A model generated the notes under the pieces. That model was not told the origin of the DNA and ran no database searches. It saw only the letters and a program-made list of their open reading frames with translations. The position numbers and the translations under genes were made by a program. Below are positions 50,267 through 61,185 of a DNA stretch of 64,000 nt, one piece after another. The DNA is taken from assembly GCA_028274465.1 (NCBI GenBank), contig CM051458.1, positions 28,780,692 to 28,844,691 of the forward strand, read 5' to 3'. This stretch comes from Plantago ovata (lineage: Eukaryota > Streptophyta > Magnoliopsida > Lamiales > Plantaginaceae). Each line of letters begins with the position of its first letter. Position 1 is the first letter of the stretch.

Positions 50267-50560
50267 AACCAGGTACACTCAATTGGAGAAATTGGCCCTC
50301 GCATTAGTCACTAGTGCCCGGAAGCTGAGACCTTACTTCCAGTGCCACCCGATCGTAGTTATCACCAGCTATCCACTCCGCAATATCCTCCATAAACCTG
50401 AACTCTCTGGAAGGCTGACAAAGTGGGCGGTTGAACTCAGCGAGCATGATATTTCGTTCCAACCCCGTTCAGCCATCAAGTCTCAAGCTCTGGCAGACTT
50501 CATAGCAGATTTCACACCTGCCGAGTTGCCTCAAGCAGAAAAAGAACTTTTTTGTTTGCA
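50245..50560 (+). pseudogene. pol: Gypsy RNase H domain of D
   Basis: DAETRYTQLEKLALALVTSA, RKLRPYFQCHPIVVITSYPL and ELSGRLTKWAVELSEHDISF, ending KSQALADFIADFTP. It is the degenerate first RNase H as in H. Confidence 0.87.
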
Positions 50561-50577
50561 GGAAAAGAGTAATTTGA

Positions 50578-50960
50578 AATGGAAGCATTTTGTGGATGGC
50601 TCGAGCAATGTGAAAGGGAGTGGAGTTGGCATAGTCCTCACTTCGCCAGAAGGAAACCTCATTCAGTGAGCCATCCGATGCGGTTTTAAAACAACCAACA
50701 ACGAGGCAGAATATGAGGCACTAATTGCAGGCCTACATTTAGCTCGTGACATGGGCATTAAAAACATTAAGGTACAATTTGATTCTGAATTAGTTGTTAA
50801 TCAAGTGCAGGGATCTTATCGAACTATGGACCCAAAGATGGACGCCTACCTTAAATTGGTCAAGGAGTTGCAGGTTGCCTTTGTAGAATTCTCCATATTG
50901 CAGGTACCAAGGGAAGAAAATAGCCATGCCGACGCCCTAGCAAACCTGGGCTCAGCCATC
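50578..50960 (+). pseudogene. pol: Archaeal-type second RNase H of D
   Basis: KWKHFVDGSSNVKGSGVGIV carries the first Asp, NNEAEYEALIAGLHLARDMG the Glu, VQFDSELVVNQVQG the next Asp and NSHADALANLGSA the last. A single TGA at 50667-50669 interrupts the fold just after EGNLIQ; the frame is otherwise unbroken into integrase. The four catalytic residues are intact. Confidence 0.87.
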
Positions 50961-52309
50961 AACACCATTGCTCCTGTATCAATCCCATTATTGTATGTCC
51001 AATGGCCAGCAACGTGGAAAGAAGAACCAACCAGCCAGACAGTCGTCGAAATCTCATCCGAACCTAATTGGATGACCCCGATCATATCATACTTGGCTAG
51101 AGGAGAGCTCCCGCCAGACAAAAATGAGGCAAAAAGATTGAGAGCTAAAGTAACTCGCTTCACTATTTACAACGACCAACTTTATAAGAGATCCTTTTCA
51201 GGGCCTCTACTCAGGTGCGTAATTCCTAGTGAACTTAAATATATACTAACCGAGTTGCATGAAGGTGAATGCGGTAACCATTCCGGAGCAAGAAGCCTCT
51301 CCAATAGAGCACTTACAACAGGATTCTATTGGCCAACTATGAGACAAAACTCCGTGGAATTCTTGAAAAGATGTGACCCATGTCAAAGGCACTCTCAGAT
51401 CATTCATATTCCAGCAGAGAAGCTACACTCCACAATAGCTCCATGGCCATTTATGAAATGGGGGATGGATGTTGTAGGCAAACTCCCGACAGCACCAGGT
51501 CAGCGAGTGTTTATGCTGGCGGTCACCGAATACTTTGAAAAATGGGTGGAAGCAGAAGCCTTCAAACAAGTCCGCGACAAAGAGGTAAAAAGCTTTATTT
51601 GGAGAAATGTGATTTGCAGGTATGGGATCCCTCACGAGATTGTGACAGACAACGGCTCACAGTTCATAAGTCATGAGTTCCAAAGTTTCTGCCAAAGATG
51701 GGGAATAAAACTCACCTTCTCTACTCCACGCTACCCTCAAGCTAACGGACAAGCAGAATCAACCAACAAAACCATTATGGCATGAACAGCTTGAAGAAGA
51801 GACTTAAGCAAGCAAAAGGTTGTTGGGCGGATGAACTCCCCGGAGTTCTATGGTCATATAGAACAACTTCAAAGACGCCCACTGGAGAAACACCATTTAG
51901 CTTGGCATATGGCACCGAAGCAGTAATACCAGTGGAAGCTGGTCTCCTGACAGCAAGATACGCATTGGCTGACGAGCAGCATAATGATACCAAGTTACAA
52001 CATGAGCTCGACTTGATTGATGAACTTAGAGAAGGTGCCTTGATTCGGAATACGACTTATCAACAGAAAGCAGCACAACATTTCAATAAGAACATACGGG
52101 TTCGAGCATTCAAACAAGGTGATTGGGTCCTACGCAAAGTGTTCCAGAACACAAAAGAAATTGGAGCCGGAAAACATGGACCAAATTGGGAAGGGCCCTA
52201 CCAAATCACCAAGGTAGTAGGCAACGGAGTCTACAAGCTGCAAACAAAGGATGGGCACCAAATAGCCAATAGCTGGAACGCCATCCATCTCAAGAGGTAT
52301 CATTTTTAA
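50961..52309 (+). pseudogene. pol: Integrase of D, intact triad, one frameshift
   Basis: HHCC finger: ELHEGECGNHSGARSL (near 51258) and CDPCQRHSQ (near 51373). Catalytic Asp in KWGMDVVGKLP, Asp in EIVTDNGSQFI and Glu in GQAESTNKTIM. The frame stops at 51783 just after the Glu and continues in another as LKKRLKQAKGCWADELPGVL, SYRTTSKTPTGETPFSLAYG, GDWVLRKVFQNT and PNWEGPYQITKV to a stop at 52307. Integrase joins the element cDNA to the chromosome. The damage is a single small indel at about 51780. Confidence 0.92.
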
Positions 52310-53412
52310 ATTACACATTTTCTTTGTTTCTTGAGGCTGACACCTCTTTAAAAATAACACCGATCTGACTAGGGACCAGCCGGTCAACTAACCCGGTTGA
52401 GCAGGTCGGTTTAACGTCCCCCCCCCCCCACCAACGGGGTCCATTGACATTTCTTATCGATCAAACATCCATATGGGCAAGTTGCCAGAAATACAAGCAC
52501 GTGGAGATTTCGACTTAAGTTAGCCAACCTATAACTTAAGCATGGAAACCAGACCAACCACATCATTGGAGGTACCTTTCAAATTTGTCTTATGAGATTG
52601 ATTTCTCACATTTCACCGACCTGACAAGGGGCCAGCCGGTAAACTAACCCGGATGAGCAGGTCGGCTTAACGCCCCCCCCCCCCACCAAGGGGTCCATCT
52701 AATCTTCATTTACAGATTATTAAACATAAGGTGTGCCCCCTCAACGCTTCCAAGCACACCTTGATGGATAATTGTGCAACGATCCATCCTCCCTCAAGGT
52801 ACGTACAATCCAAGATTGCTTCTGAGATTGATCCCTCATTAATAATACACCGATTTGACTAGGGGCTAGCCAGTCACTTAACCTGGCTAAGCAAGTCGGT
52901 CAAACGCCCCGCCCTCCCAAGGGGGTCCAATCTCTTTGCAGAAGCTACAAGTTGGAAAATAACAAAAAATCTCTATCAGCTACAAAATTCAACCTCCCTA
53001 CGACAATTTGCTTAGAATCACCAATTATGCTCACTCTGCATGAAGAACATAATCCAAGCATAAGCCTTTTCAACTCATACTTGGATTGGGGTACAGAAAG
53101 AGAGCCCTAGCCAGAAAGAAAGGGAGCTGGTAGCAAGAAAGGTACCGAATGCTCTTTTTTCATGAAGTATATTTAAAACCTTCAAATTCCTTAAAATTTT
53201 ACGATATATTTGGTTGCCTCACTTACAATAGTACCGTTTACAGTTTACAATGTTACGTTATTTTCATTCTTCATTTACATCGTTTCATTAGATACACATA
53301 TGTTATTATCTCCACCCAAAAAGTCACTTATGGTGACACAAATCTTATTAACTTTAGGAGCGTGAGCGCCAATCACCATTACCGTGCCCAAACATTTTAG
53401 AGGCATAAAAAA
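52310..53412 (+). other. Spacer after pol of D with three hairpin repeats
   Basis: Gene-free. Three related blocks lie at about 52360-52445, 52617-52700 and 52847-52930, each starting ACCGAYYTGAC, ending near CARGTCGGT and followed by a C-rich run and GGGGTCCA. The first and last nine bases pair. The repeats are about 240 bases apart, with a CTGAGATTGATT... lead-in. The remainder (52930-53412) shows nothing I can name. Confidence 0.75.
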
Positions 53413-53693
53413 CTAGTCGGCGCCCGAGGACCAAAATCACCTAGTCGACGCCCAAATGCCAAAAATACCGAGTCGGCACCCAAGGACCAAAATCAGCTAG
53501 CCGGCGCCCAAAGGCCAAAAACACCTAGTCGGTGCCCAAGGGACAAAATCATCTAGCCGGCGCCCAAAGGCAAAAAACACCTAGTCGGTGCCCAAAGGCC
53601 AAAAAACACCTAGTCGGCGCGCAAAGGCCAAAAACACCTAGTCGGCACCCAAAGGACAAAAACACCTAGCCGGCGCCCAAAGGCCAAAAACAC
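53413..53693 (+). repeat. 28-bp tandem repeat array, about 10 units
   Basis: Unit of the type CTAGTCGGCGCCCAAAGGCC plus AAAAACAC. Units differ by one to five substitutions and by single-base length changes; the GGC/GGT and CCA/CGA variation is scattered. Period and number were counted by eye. Confidence 0.88.
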
Positions 53694-53984
53694 CAATGCC
53701 AGATGCTAGAAATACTCCTAGTCAGAACATTCTCCATCATCATTCTTTGGTGACTGAAAACTTGACGAAGCACACTAAAAGCAATATGAGAAAGATCAAA
53801 CAAATGCAAGTTCACACTCCAAACTGGCTACCAACTAGTCAATATATATAAAAAAATGTGTGAAAAATTACACCCATCAAATTCAAAGCTTCTAAGCTGA
53901 AGTTCAAATAAGGAAAATCTAACCAAGCACAAAAACAAAAACAAAAAAGGGGGCTCGACCACAAGGCCTCGAAAATGCAAATAA
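53694..53984. other. Unassigned spacer of D
   Basis: AT-rich, with an A-rich end at 53935-53950. No gene or repeat recognised. Confidence 0.5.
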
Positions 53985-54300
53985 CTAAGCCTCCTTGGCG
54001 CCGCCATCGCCTGTTTCATCACCTGGGACTCCAAGTTCAAGCCTCAAGCGTTCGATCTCGAAAGCCGGCTTCCATTCCTCGGGTCTCGAAGGTTGCTCGT
54101 AACTCCTCGAGCTCTTTCTCGGCTTTTTCAGCCCTTTGAAGCATATCGGCATTGGCCGATTCCAAATCTTTCTTCTCGACGCATAGACGTTGGTTGGAAG
54201 CCTTCAAATTGTCATTTGAGATCTTCAAGTTATCATAGGAGACCCTCAAATTTTCATTGGAGATCTTCAGCTCCTCAACCCTCGAGGAAGAACCTTGGCG
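53985..54300 (-). pseudogene. End of the antisense coiled-coil ORF of D
   Basis: Read on -, EELKISNENLRVSYDNLKIS runs into LKASNQRLCVEKKDLESANA and MLQRAEKAEKELEELRATFE, a strong coiled coil. After a small frameshift near 54055 it ends RLRLELGVPGDETGDGGAKEA with TAG at 53987-53985. The position after pol, the strand and the coiled coil match the last exon of the antisense gene of H, although the sequences differ. The upstream part is cut off by element E at 54329. Confidence 0.75.
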
Positions 54301-54328
54301 TCATCTGCAAGCTTGATCACAACTCGAG

Positions 54329-54697
54329 CTTTTCATTTCCTTCGGGTATTACCACTTAAATGCAACGCCGGTCTGACTATGGTAGTGTACCTTGGGCTAT
54401 ATATAGGCAAATGTGAGTGGGTCCTAGCTTATGGTAGATGTTTTCGAGGGTGTCAGTCCCTTCGAGGGTGTCAGTCCCTTCGAGGGTGTATGTCCTCTCG
54501 AGGGTGTCAGTCCTCTCGAGGGTGTCAGTCCCTTCGAGGGTGTATGTCCTTTCGAGGGCATAGATGTTTCGGGGGTGTAAATGCTTGGTGGCTTCACGCT
54601 TTCGAGGGTCTCTGTCCTTTCGAGGGAGTAGATGCTTCGAGGGCATTTGATGACATTTCGAGGGCGTGCTACAGTGGTGACATAAATACCCTCATCA
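54329..54697 (-). repeat. Damaged 3' LTR of element E with a 52-bp inversion
   Basis: 54382-54697 matches 60228-60507 directly. 54329-54380 is a perfect inverted copy of 60135-60186, so the distal part of the LTR is inverted and the rest is missing. On - the LTR start TGATGAGGG (54697) is preceded by a PPT-like CTGGGGACTTA. It contains an array of 18-bp units (TTCGAGGGTGTCAGTCCC) at 54443-54665, with two more units than the other LTR. Confidence 0.85.
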
Positions 54698-55434
54698 TAA
54701 GTCCCCAGAGTTTTGAGAGATGTCGCAAGTTAATCTGTCGAAACTTTCTTCTTCTTGGAAAGTCTTGGGGTCTGAGTGAGACTTTCTTTTTCGGACCTCT
54801 CTTCTTTTGTTTGAATTTATATCATCTTCTCGTCTTTGCTCGACTTTTGGTGGTGTATAGTTTTTTTGATAAAAATTGACCTTTTTGGTCTAGACATGAT
54901 GGATTTTGTCCATGTGTGCATGTCATAAGTTGCTCCGATGTCTTGATGGAAATTGAGTACCCTATCATCAGTCCCCCAAGTTCTCGAAGAATGTGGTGAC
55001 AATCTTTCGAGGAACTTTTGTTTGCTTTTTGTCGATCATCCGTTCTTTATGTTGGAAACTCTTTGTTGGTGCTTCAATGGTCACTCGTTAGTTCGAGGCC
55101 ATTTGAGGGTGTTCGAACTTTGAGCAGCACCACATTCCCATATCATGAGTCCCCCAAGTTTCGATGGATGGTGGTGGGAATCCATCGAAATTTCAATGGT
55201 CTTGCTTCGAGGGCTCTTCCGAGTGGGAAGGCGTGGGGCGATGCGGCTCTTGGGAAACTTCATCTTCCGGTCTCGAAATTTGGCTTGGTGGAATCCTCCT
55301 CTTTTAACTCGTTCGCCCTTTTGTTAGTACTCCGGGTCGAAGCTTCTATATATCGAATTTGTTCACATACTTGGCTTTTTGTCTGCTTTGATTTTGTGTA
55401 CTGTTATCTTTATGCTTCATTTCGATGCAGTGGC
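54698..55434. other. Noncoding 3' region of element E
   Basis: Contains repeated phrases of the type CATCATNAGTCCCCCAAGTT-TTCGA (54700, 54965 and 55140), a spaced motif with purine-rich complement that resembles diverged PPT copies. No gene. Confidence 0.5.
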
Positions 55435-55820
55435 TTTTGTTTGATTGGTACATGTTATCTCCGTCAAAATACCAGTGTACAATCGTGGTATCCTCCGACT
55501 CGTCCCTTTGTGGGGGGGGGGGTCTAGAGGACTTCGAATAGTCGCTCGACAGAAGTACAGGAACCCGTCGGCCGTCTTTGACGGAGCGATATTCTCATCT
55601 CGAAACGCCTTTAGGGCTTCGAGGTGGTTTTTGTTTGATTGGTACATGTTATCTCCGTCGAAATAGCAGTGTACAATCGTGGTATCCTCTGACTCATCCC
55701 TTTGTGGGGGGGTCTAGAGGACTTCGAATAGTCGCTCGACAGAAGTACAGGAACCCGTTGGCCGTCTTTATCGGAGCGATATTCTCATCTCGAAACGCCT
55801 TTAGGGTTTTGAGGTGGTTT
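55435..55820. repeat. Tandem duplication of about 194 bp in E
   Basis: 55435-55628 and 55629-55820 are nearly identical (TTTGATTGGTACATGTTATC and onward). They differ mainly in the length of a G run (10 versus 7) and a few bases, so the duplication is recent. Confidence 0.92.
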
Positions 55821-56367
55821 TTGAGGTTTTAAGGTGATTTTTCCAACCACTCATTTATTCCTCATTTGGAGGTTTGAGGGTGGTTTTTCCAACCTATCTG
55901 TTCTTTTTCCTCTTTTGGAGGCTTCCAGAACCGTCTTTTAGTCCTCGTGTGGAGGATTTGAGGTTCGTCTTTTGTTCGAGATGGTTTCTCCAACTAATCT
56001 CGTTTTAGTAGTTCGTTTAATTTAATACGCGGAGCTTGTCCATTCAATGTGAATGTATGAATGGATGAGTGTGGATGTATTAATGGATGAGCGTGGATGT
56101 ATGAATGGATGAGCGTGGATGTATGAATGGATGATGGTGGATATATAATAAGTGATTTGACGGTAAGTTAGAATACTTACTTTTTCATCAGAAATGTGGA
56201 GCCTTATTTTCGGAACTCCATTTAATAAGATTGTAGTCGGCGATTGAGTTTCGAAATAAACGAAACTCAACCTTTGAAAGCGTATCGTAGTTTTAAGCCC
56301 GCCTTTAAACTTTCACTTCAGGTCGAGGGTGTCGGACCCTTCGCTCGATACTATTTATATAACTTTC
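55821..56367. repeat. Spacer of E with a 22-bp minisatellite
   Basis: Four units of ATGAATGGATGAGCGTGGAT plus GT lie at 56057-56144. Upstream are short repeats of GAGGTGGTTTTT type (55810-55990). No gene. Confidence 0.8.
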
Positions 56368-56394
56368 TTTTTTTTTTTTTTTTTTTTTTTTTTT
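56368..56394 (-). repeat. Homopolymer of 27 T (poly-A on the reverse strand)
   Basis: 27 uninterrupted T. It may be a replication-slippage tract or the tail of a retroposed RNA on -; no duplication flanking it was found. Confidence 0.85.
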
Positions 56395-59014
56395 GGCGAG
56401 GGATTTGGATCCCTTCAGCCTTACTCTTGTACGAGAGCTCTATACCGGGTTGGAAGTATTGACTGTAGGCAAATAAAGCCAAAATTGGTCTTGATACAAA
56501 ATGTGAATGGTGGATTGTGGATTTTCCATTTTGATCAAAGTCACCAATTTAATGTCCAAGTAGTGTCGTAGGTAGAAACGTAGAAGGGCCGAAAGGCTAA
56601 GCTCCAATTTTCCAAGCTCTCCAAGTAATTTACTCCCAAGCCCTTGAGACTTTGTCAAACCTAATAATTGATTTTGTGTGGATCAAAATTATCAGATCTA
56701 ATAGCTTCCTGATATTAACTTCTTCATTCTTTCTTTTTGCTCGATCCTCAAGGCCCAACTTTATCGTACCGCCAAATCGTACCAATTATTTCACTTTCGC
56801 GATCAACGAGTGGAGAGGAATGGGTGGTGTTGTGGCGACGCGGTGGTGTTTGGTGAAGATGAGATTCTGATTCTGAATCCAAAAAATGGGAGAGATTCCA
56901 TTCTATTTTGTCTTCTTCTCGTCTTGTGGTGGTGCCGAGTGAATTGAAACTCGTGTGATGACGGTTTTCGAGATGATGGATCCGACTTGGGTGGATCGAG
57001 TGACTATGTTAGCCGGGTCACGGTGGTTTTTGAACCACTAGCGCTCGACCTAGATGTTCGGAGTGGGCGATGCAGCCCTTAATTTCTCGAGCGACCATTC
57101 CTCGACTTGGATGTTGTTTCGACGTGGGGTCCAAATAGTTGAGTTCAACCCATGCTGTAGGGGTCCGGCTTGGGTAAGGTCGGGCGAGTGAGTTCGAACC
57201 GTGCTGTTGGAGTTCGACTTATGTAGGTCGAGTGGACTTTTATTAATCGAGTATTATTTATTGGTCTCAATCTTCAGAGTGTGGTATCAGTCATTCTTTG
57301 AAAAATATTAGCCTGACATCATGGTTTGATGATGTCGAAAATATTAGTTCAGAGCCTTTGTGATCAGTCCCAATCCTCTGAGTCACTTGGTGTTATCTTG
57401 CCTTGGAAAAACACACCCTTTCTTGCACTTTGTTGTTGGTCTTTTCGAGTTCGGAAGGTGGTGATCTTCGAGGGGGTGCACCCGACCATGTATATTTGCA
57501 TATGCATGACTGAGGTCAGATGTGACCATGCGTGACGGTTGTAGTTGGAGATTCAAGCTCTCTCTTCGGAGCTACATTTCTTGGATTGTTCGAGTGTTAT
57601 TTTCCGAGCAGCTTACATTTCAACTTTGATGTATCTAGTCGGTTCTTTCTTTTTGCTCGGACAACATGACTTACCCAAGTTAATTGGGCTTGGTGCTTCA
57701 AGTAGCCTTTGCGGTCGGAGTGGTAAGTGTAAAGTGGTTTCGAGCTAACTTGGGTTTCGAGCCAACTTGGAGTGTGAGTGGGTCGATGTCAACTTGGATT
57801 TTCATCGTACATCTATCTCTTCGGTCCTTTACTTTGAGCCTATCGGTCGAAATTGAATTCAACTTGGTTTCTTCAGCCTTCACTTTGAGTTTGTCGGTCG
57901 AAATCGACTTGGGTCTAACATCTTCTTCGAACCATAGTTCTTCGAAGGTGTTCACCGAAGCTAATTGGGCTTCGTACTTCAACTAGCCCATCCGGTTGCT
58001 GGGCTTGAACATTTAGCGGATGTTGATCCGTCGACTCCAAGCCAAGAGCATGTATCGCTGAAAATTGCTACTACACAGGATCCAATTATTCATGTTGAAT
58101 GGTCAAAGGACTAAATTGTAATTTGCCCTAAAGTTGCAAACTTTCAACAACTTTAATCCATTCACGTGAATTCTTTCTTTCCCATCTTCCTACCAATATA
58201 GTATACTGGACGAGATCAAATCCCAATTTCATCTCACTTCTCCTCAACATTCCAAACGCACTTTATACACATACTGCTCGTACCTTTCTCCTCCGCCTTG
58301 ATCTCGATTAGCCACTCCTCCAATCAAGCAAATTGATTCCGTATCGCTTAATTACGATGTTAAGAATTGGTGCAATATAGCGTGGGTGGTGTTGAGTGAA
58401 TCGGAGCACGGCTGATGCGCGACGGTGGTGGGTGCACTTATGCGTTTCGGGTTTTGTGACGGAGAGGAGATCGAGATCATGTGGTGTCGAATTGCGATAG
58501 AACCATCTACGGTTTGCGTCTAGTGGCGAATTTCTTGGTCTGAGTTGCTCTGGTCGGCTTGGGCTGTCCGATCAGCTATCTTCCTTGACTCCTTAGCAGT
58601 CAACTTTTTCTTTTTTATTTCAACCCCTTTGGGTACTTCGGACTTTGTAGTGCGGCCGATGAGCCCATCTTGCCGTTCCGAGTTGAAAATGTCACTTTAT
58701 ATAGTCGAGGTTGGATAATGTGGGACGTGACTCAACTCTAGATTCGAGATGGTAATGGAACGAACCAGTGAGTTGTGGTCGTCATACTTTGGCTCGAACC
58801 TCCAACATTCAGGGACTGTTCGAGTGAGTTTTTCACAATTAGCCTTTTGCTTTTGCATCCGGCAATGAAGCCTGTCCGTTTAATTTTGGTATCCGATTGA
58901 TCCAAGCTCGGATGGTCAGCAGGGTAACTGTGAGGTAGTTTCGCTCGAATGTGAGATGGTGGCCTTTCAACACTTAGATTCCTTTCGAAGCAGCATGTTT
59001 GGAGTTGGATCAAA
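56395..59014. other. Long noncoding interior of element E
   Basis: TCGA-rich sequence with diverged repeats: two copies of TTTGAGYYTRTCGGTCGAAA near 57834 and 57888 and repeated GAGTTCGAACC-type phrases near 57140-57240. The part 58080-58400 is AT-rich, less repetitive and looks different from its surroundings (possible captured sequence), but I cannot identify a gene. Confidence 0.5.
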
Positions 59015-59541
59015 TTATTCTTGCTTTGTTGTTGTGAAAATGTTGTTGGGTTCGGAGAAGAGATAAATTCGGGTGAGTGCGTGGCGGTTGTAACGATCAA
59101 TTTGGGTGGCCCATCTCTGTCTTCTTCGACCAGGTTTTTCGAGCGAGTGGGTTGAAACCGATGACTTGGGCCTTCCCTCTATCTTTTTTGAACGAGTGGA
59201 TCGAAAAGATCGACTGGTTATTCCCCAACTGTCCTTTTCGACGAGGTGCTTCAAGCTAGTGGGTCGAAGGACTTGGGTCTTCCCCATACCTTTGTCTTCT
59301 TCGAAGGTGTTCTTTCGGCGTTCACTGTTTGCTATTTCGAGTCTCCGTGGACTGTATTTGCCCTTCGACCTTGAAGCCTCCAAGAAATTTTTTTAGTTTT
59401 TCCAGGGGTTGTTGAGGTGCAATCTGGCCCCTCTAGTGGAGGTTGTACTCCGGGGAAATCTTCACGACGGCACGTTTGGTGCAACTTACCGGTCTCGGGA
59501 TCTGGATTCTTAGTCAAGAATTCTTCTTTCCTTTTCAACAA
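59015..59541 (-). pseudogene. gag-leader-like remnant of element E
   Basis: Two overlapping reverse-strand stretches (59541-59332, 59383-59015) with basic, Ser/Arg-rich composition (KTKKISWRLQGRRANTVHGD, SFRSTRSKKIEGRPKSS). They lie 450-980 bases after the primer site, where gag begins in gypsy elements. No capsid motif or knuckle is recognised. Confidence 0.35.
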
Positions 59542-59976
59542 CTGGAGTAGAAAACCAGATTTGAATTTAGGTCTCTGTTTGCCCTGTTGTTGAGTTCTCC
59601 AGGTATCTTTTTACTTTAAAAAGTTGAATTGTACACTATAAACTTGAATATTTCTAGAAGATTGTTGTAGGCTATGCTAGTGGCATAAGAGCAGAGCTGA
59701 TCTTTATCCTTTTCTTTTTTAAGCATCAATTTTGGAGTATGTTGTCACGGTACTGGAGTAACCAAAAAATAATTTTTGACTTTTATCAAAACCTTCTAAC
59801 ATTCTTGTACAGTGTGGTAGTGAATGTGTAATGGCATTAAAGAATTATGATGATAACATAATACTTAGCTTTCACTGTGTTTGTTTGCCGGAAAGATATC
59901 AGCACTGGCTTGGCCGTCACCGTTCAGATCTGCCGCCTACCGTCCACTCCTTAGAGCCACAACTTTTTGTCCCGGA

Positions 59977-59994
59977 TTCCCATAGACGGCGCCA
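59977..59994 (-). promoter_or_regulatory. Primer binding site of element E
   Basis: On - TGGCGCCGTCTATGGGAA, three bases after the LTR. It resembles the TGGCGCCGTCTGTGGG site used by Tat and related gypsy elements with one change. Confidence 0.8.
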
Positions 59995-59997
59995 AGA

Positions 59998-60507
59998 TGA
60001 TGCGGGTAAAATATGGTTCGTGTCGTTTTCCTCATCATCTCCAAGATCTCCTACGTTTAGAGTCGTTCTTGGGTTTATTTCTTAGCGGGGACCTGGGAAC
60101 GGGGTGGGGCGGTTAGTGCTTTACCGGCCTGCCAATAGTCAGACCGGCGTTGCATTTAAGTGGTAATACCCGAAGGAAATGAAAAGGTATTTAGAGAGTG
60201 GAAGTGTGTTGAGATTGTGTTGAAATAGTAGTGTACCTTGGGCTATATATAGGCAAATGAGAGTGGGTCCTAGCTTATGGTAGATGCTTTCGAGGGTGTC
60301 AGTCCCTTCGAGGGTGTATGTCCTTTCGAGGGTGTCAGTCCCTTCCCGGGTGTATGTCCTTTCGAGGGCATAGATGTTTCGGGGGTGTAAATGCTTGGTG
60401 GCTTCACGCTTTCGAGGGTCTCTGTCCTTTCGAGGGAGTAGATGCTTCGAGGGCATTTGATGACATTTCGAGGGCGTGCTACAGTGGTGACATAAATACC
60501 CTCATCA
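59998..60507 (-). repeat. 5' LTR of element E (510 bp)
   Basis: On - starts TGATGAGGG at 60507 and ends CGCATCA at 59998. It has an array of 18-bp TTCGAGGG units (60289-60475) and a TATA box CCTATATATAG (60243-60253). Confidence 0.88.
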
Positions 60508-61185
60508 AAGGGAAATTCCGAGATATCACTTTGTGGTAAAAGGCCAGAAACTTGCAAAGTTCGAAGAGGAAAAATTGAATTACCGATACAGTTGCGGAAA
60601 TCTCTACCTGAAGATTACGGTCCCAAACTTCCAGTGCCTGTTAAACGATCCTTCCTCTCAGCTCTGTTTTTGCCGTGCCGTGCGTGAGTTAAAGAGAGAG
60701 AGGGCCAAATAAACGTTGTTGAAAAGAGGCAGAAAGGACTGGACTTCTGGCCGGTGTATATCACTTATCTTCATGATTTGGCCATTGATACGGGCCTGCC
60801 TTTGCAAGTAATTATCCTTTTCCATCCTATTTATTATTTAATTACTTTCGGTTTGTGTTTGTGCTCATGAAAACATTTGTGTTGATTAACTGATGCGAGC
60901 ATACAATTATTTAGCACACCTCATGTTATTTTGTGACTCCTAATGGCATTTGCTTGCTTGCCAATCCATGGGATATATGTGATTAGTCCATCTGGCCGTC
61001 CAATTAATACTTCAGCATTTCACTTCAGAGTTGTAATGGTGAATAGACCGAATTTATTCGAATATAGTTGCATGGAAGCTCTCACCAAGAGATCCGTCGA
61101 CTACGGTCGAATTATATATGGCGACAATATCAATATTCAATATTCAACCAATATAACTTACTACTCCTCAACTTGAGAAACTCGA
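60508..61185. other. Unassigned sequence with a possible exon
   Basis: On + two short coding-looking stretches: SLPEDYGPKLPVPVKRSFLS (about 60600-60660) and KGLDFWPVYITYLHDLAIDT-GLPLQ (about 60735-60810) followed by a donor-like GTAATT. They could be a captured or host exon. I cannot name a family and the frames do not join. Confidence 0.3.

Larger units (their letters stand above)
47550..54300 (+). mobile_element. D: Tat-lineage Ty3/gypsy element, 5' end lost, 3' end unclear
   Basis: Begins inside gag at the C junction and runs through gag, protease, RT, both RNase H domains and integrase, then hairpin repeats, a 28-bp tandem array and the end of an antisense coiled-coil ORF. This is the same layout as H, including 1.7 kb between integrase and the antisense stop. 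No LTR of D is recognised with certainty in the window; its right part was entered by element E. Confidence 0.85.
54329..60507 (-). mobile_element. E: degenerate non-autonomous gypsy element on the reverse strand
   Basis: The 5' LTR (60507 to 59998 on -) starts TGATGAGGG and ends CGCATCA and is followed by a primer site TGGCGCCGTCTATGGGAA. The 3' LTR is at 54697. Between them are only short gag-like pieces near 59000-59540 and long repetitive, TCGA-rich noncoding sequence; no protease, RT or integrase was found in any frame. It was inserted in or next to the antisense ORF of D. No TSD can be checked because the 3' LTR end is rearranged. Confidence 0.78.

Noticed and set aside
53413..53693. 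CRISPR-like array of 28-bp units
   Set aside because: The units are directly joined without unique spacers, they diverge gradually, and the context is a plant gypsy element.
54295..54879. Open frame of 194 codons on + with Arg-Gly-Cys repeats
   Set aside because: It is the translation of the 18-bp TTCGAGGG repeats inside the LTR of E; an 18-bp period keeps every frame open. No start context or domain.
56368..56394. Poly-A tail of a SINE or processed gene on -
   Set aside because: No A and B boxes at suitable distance, no target duplication around the tract.
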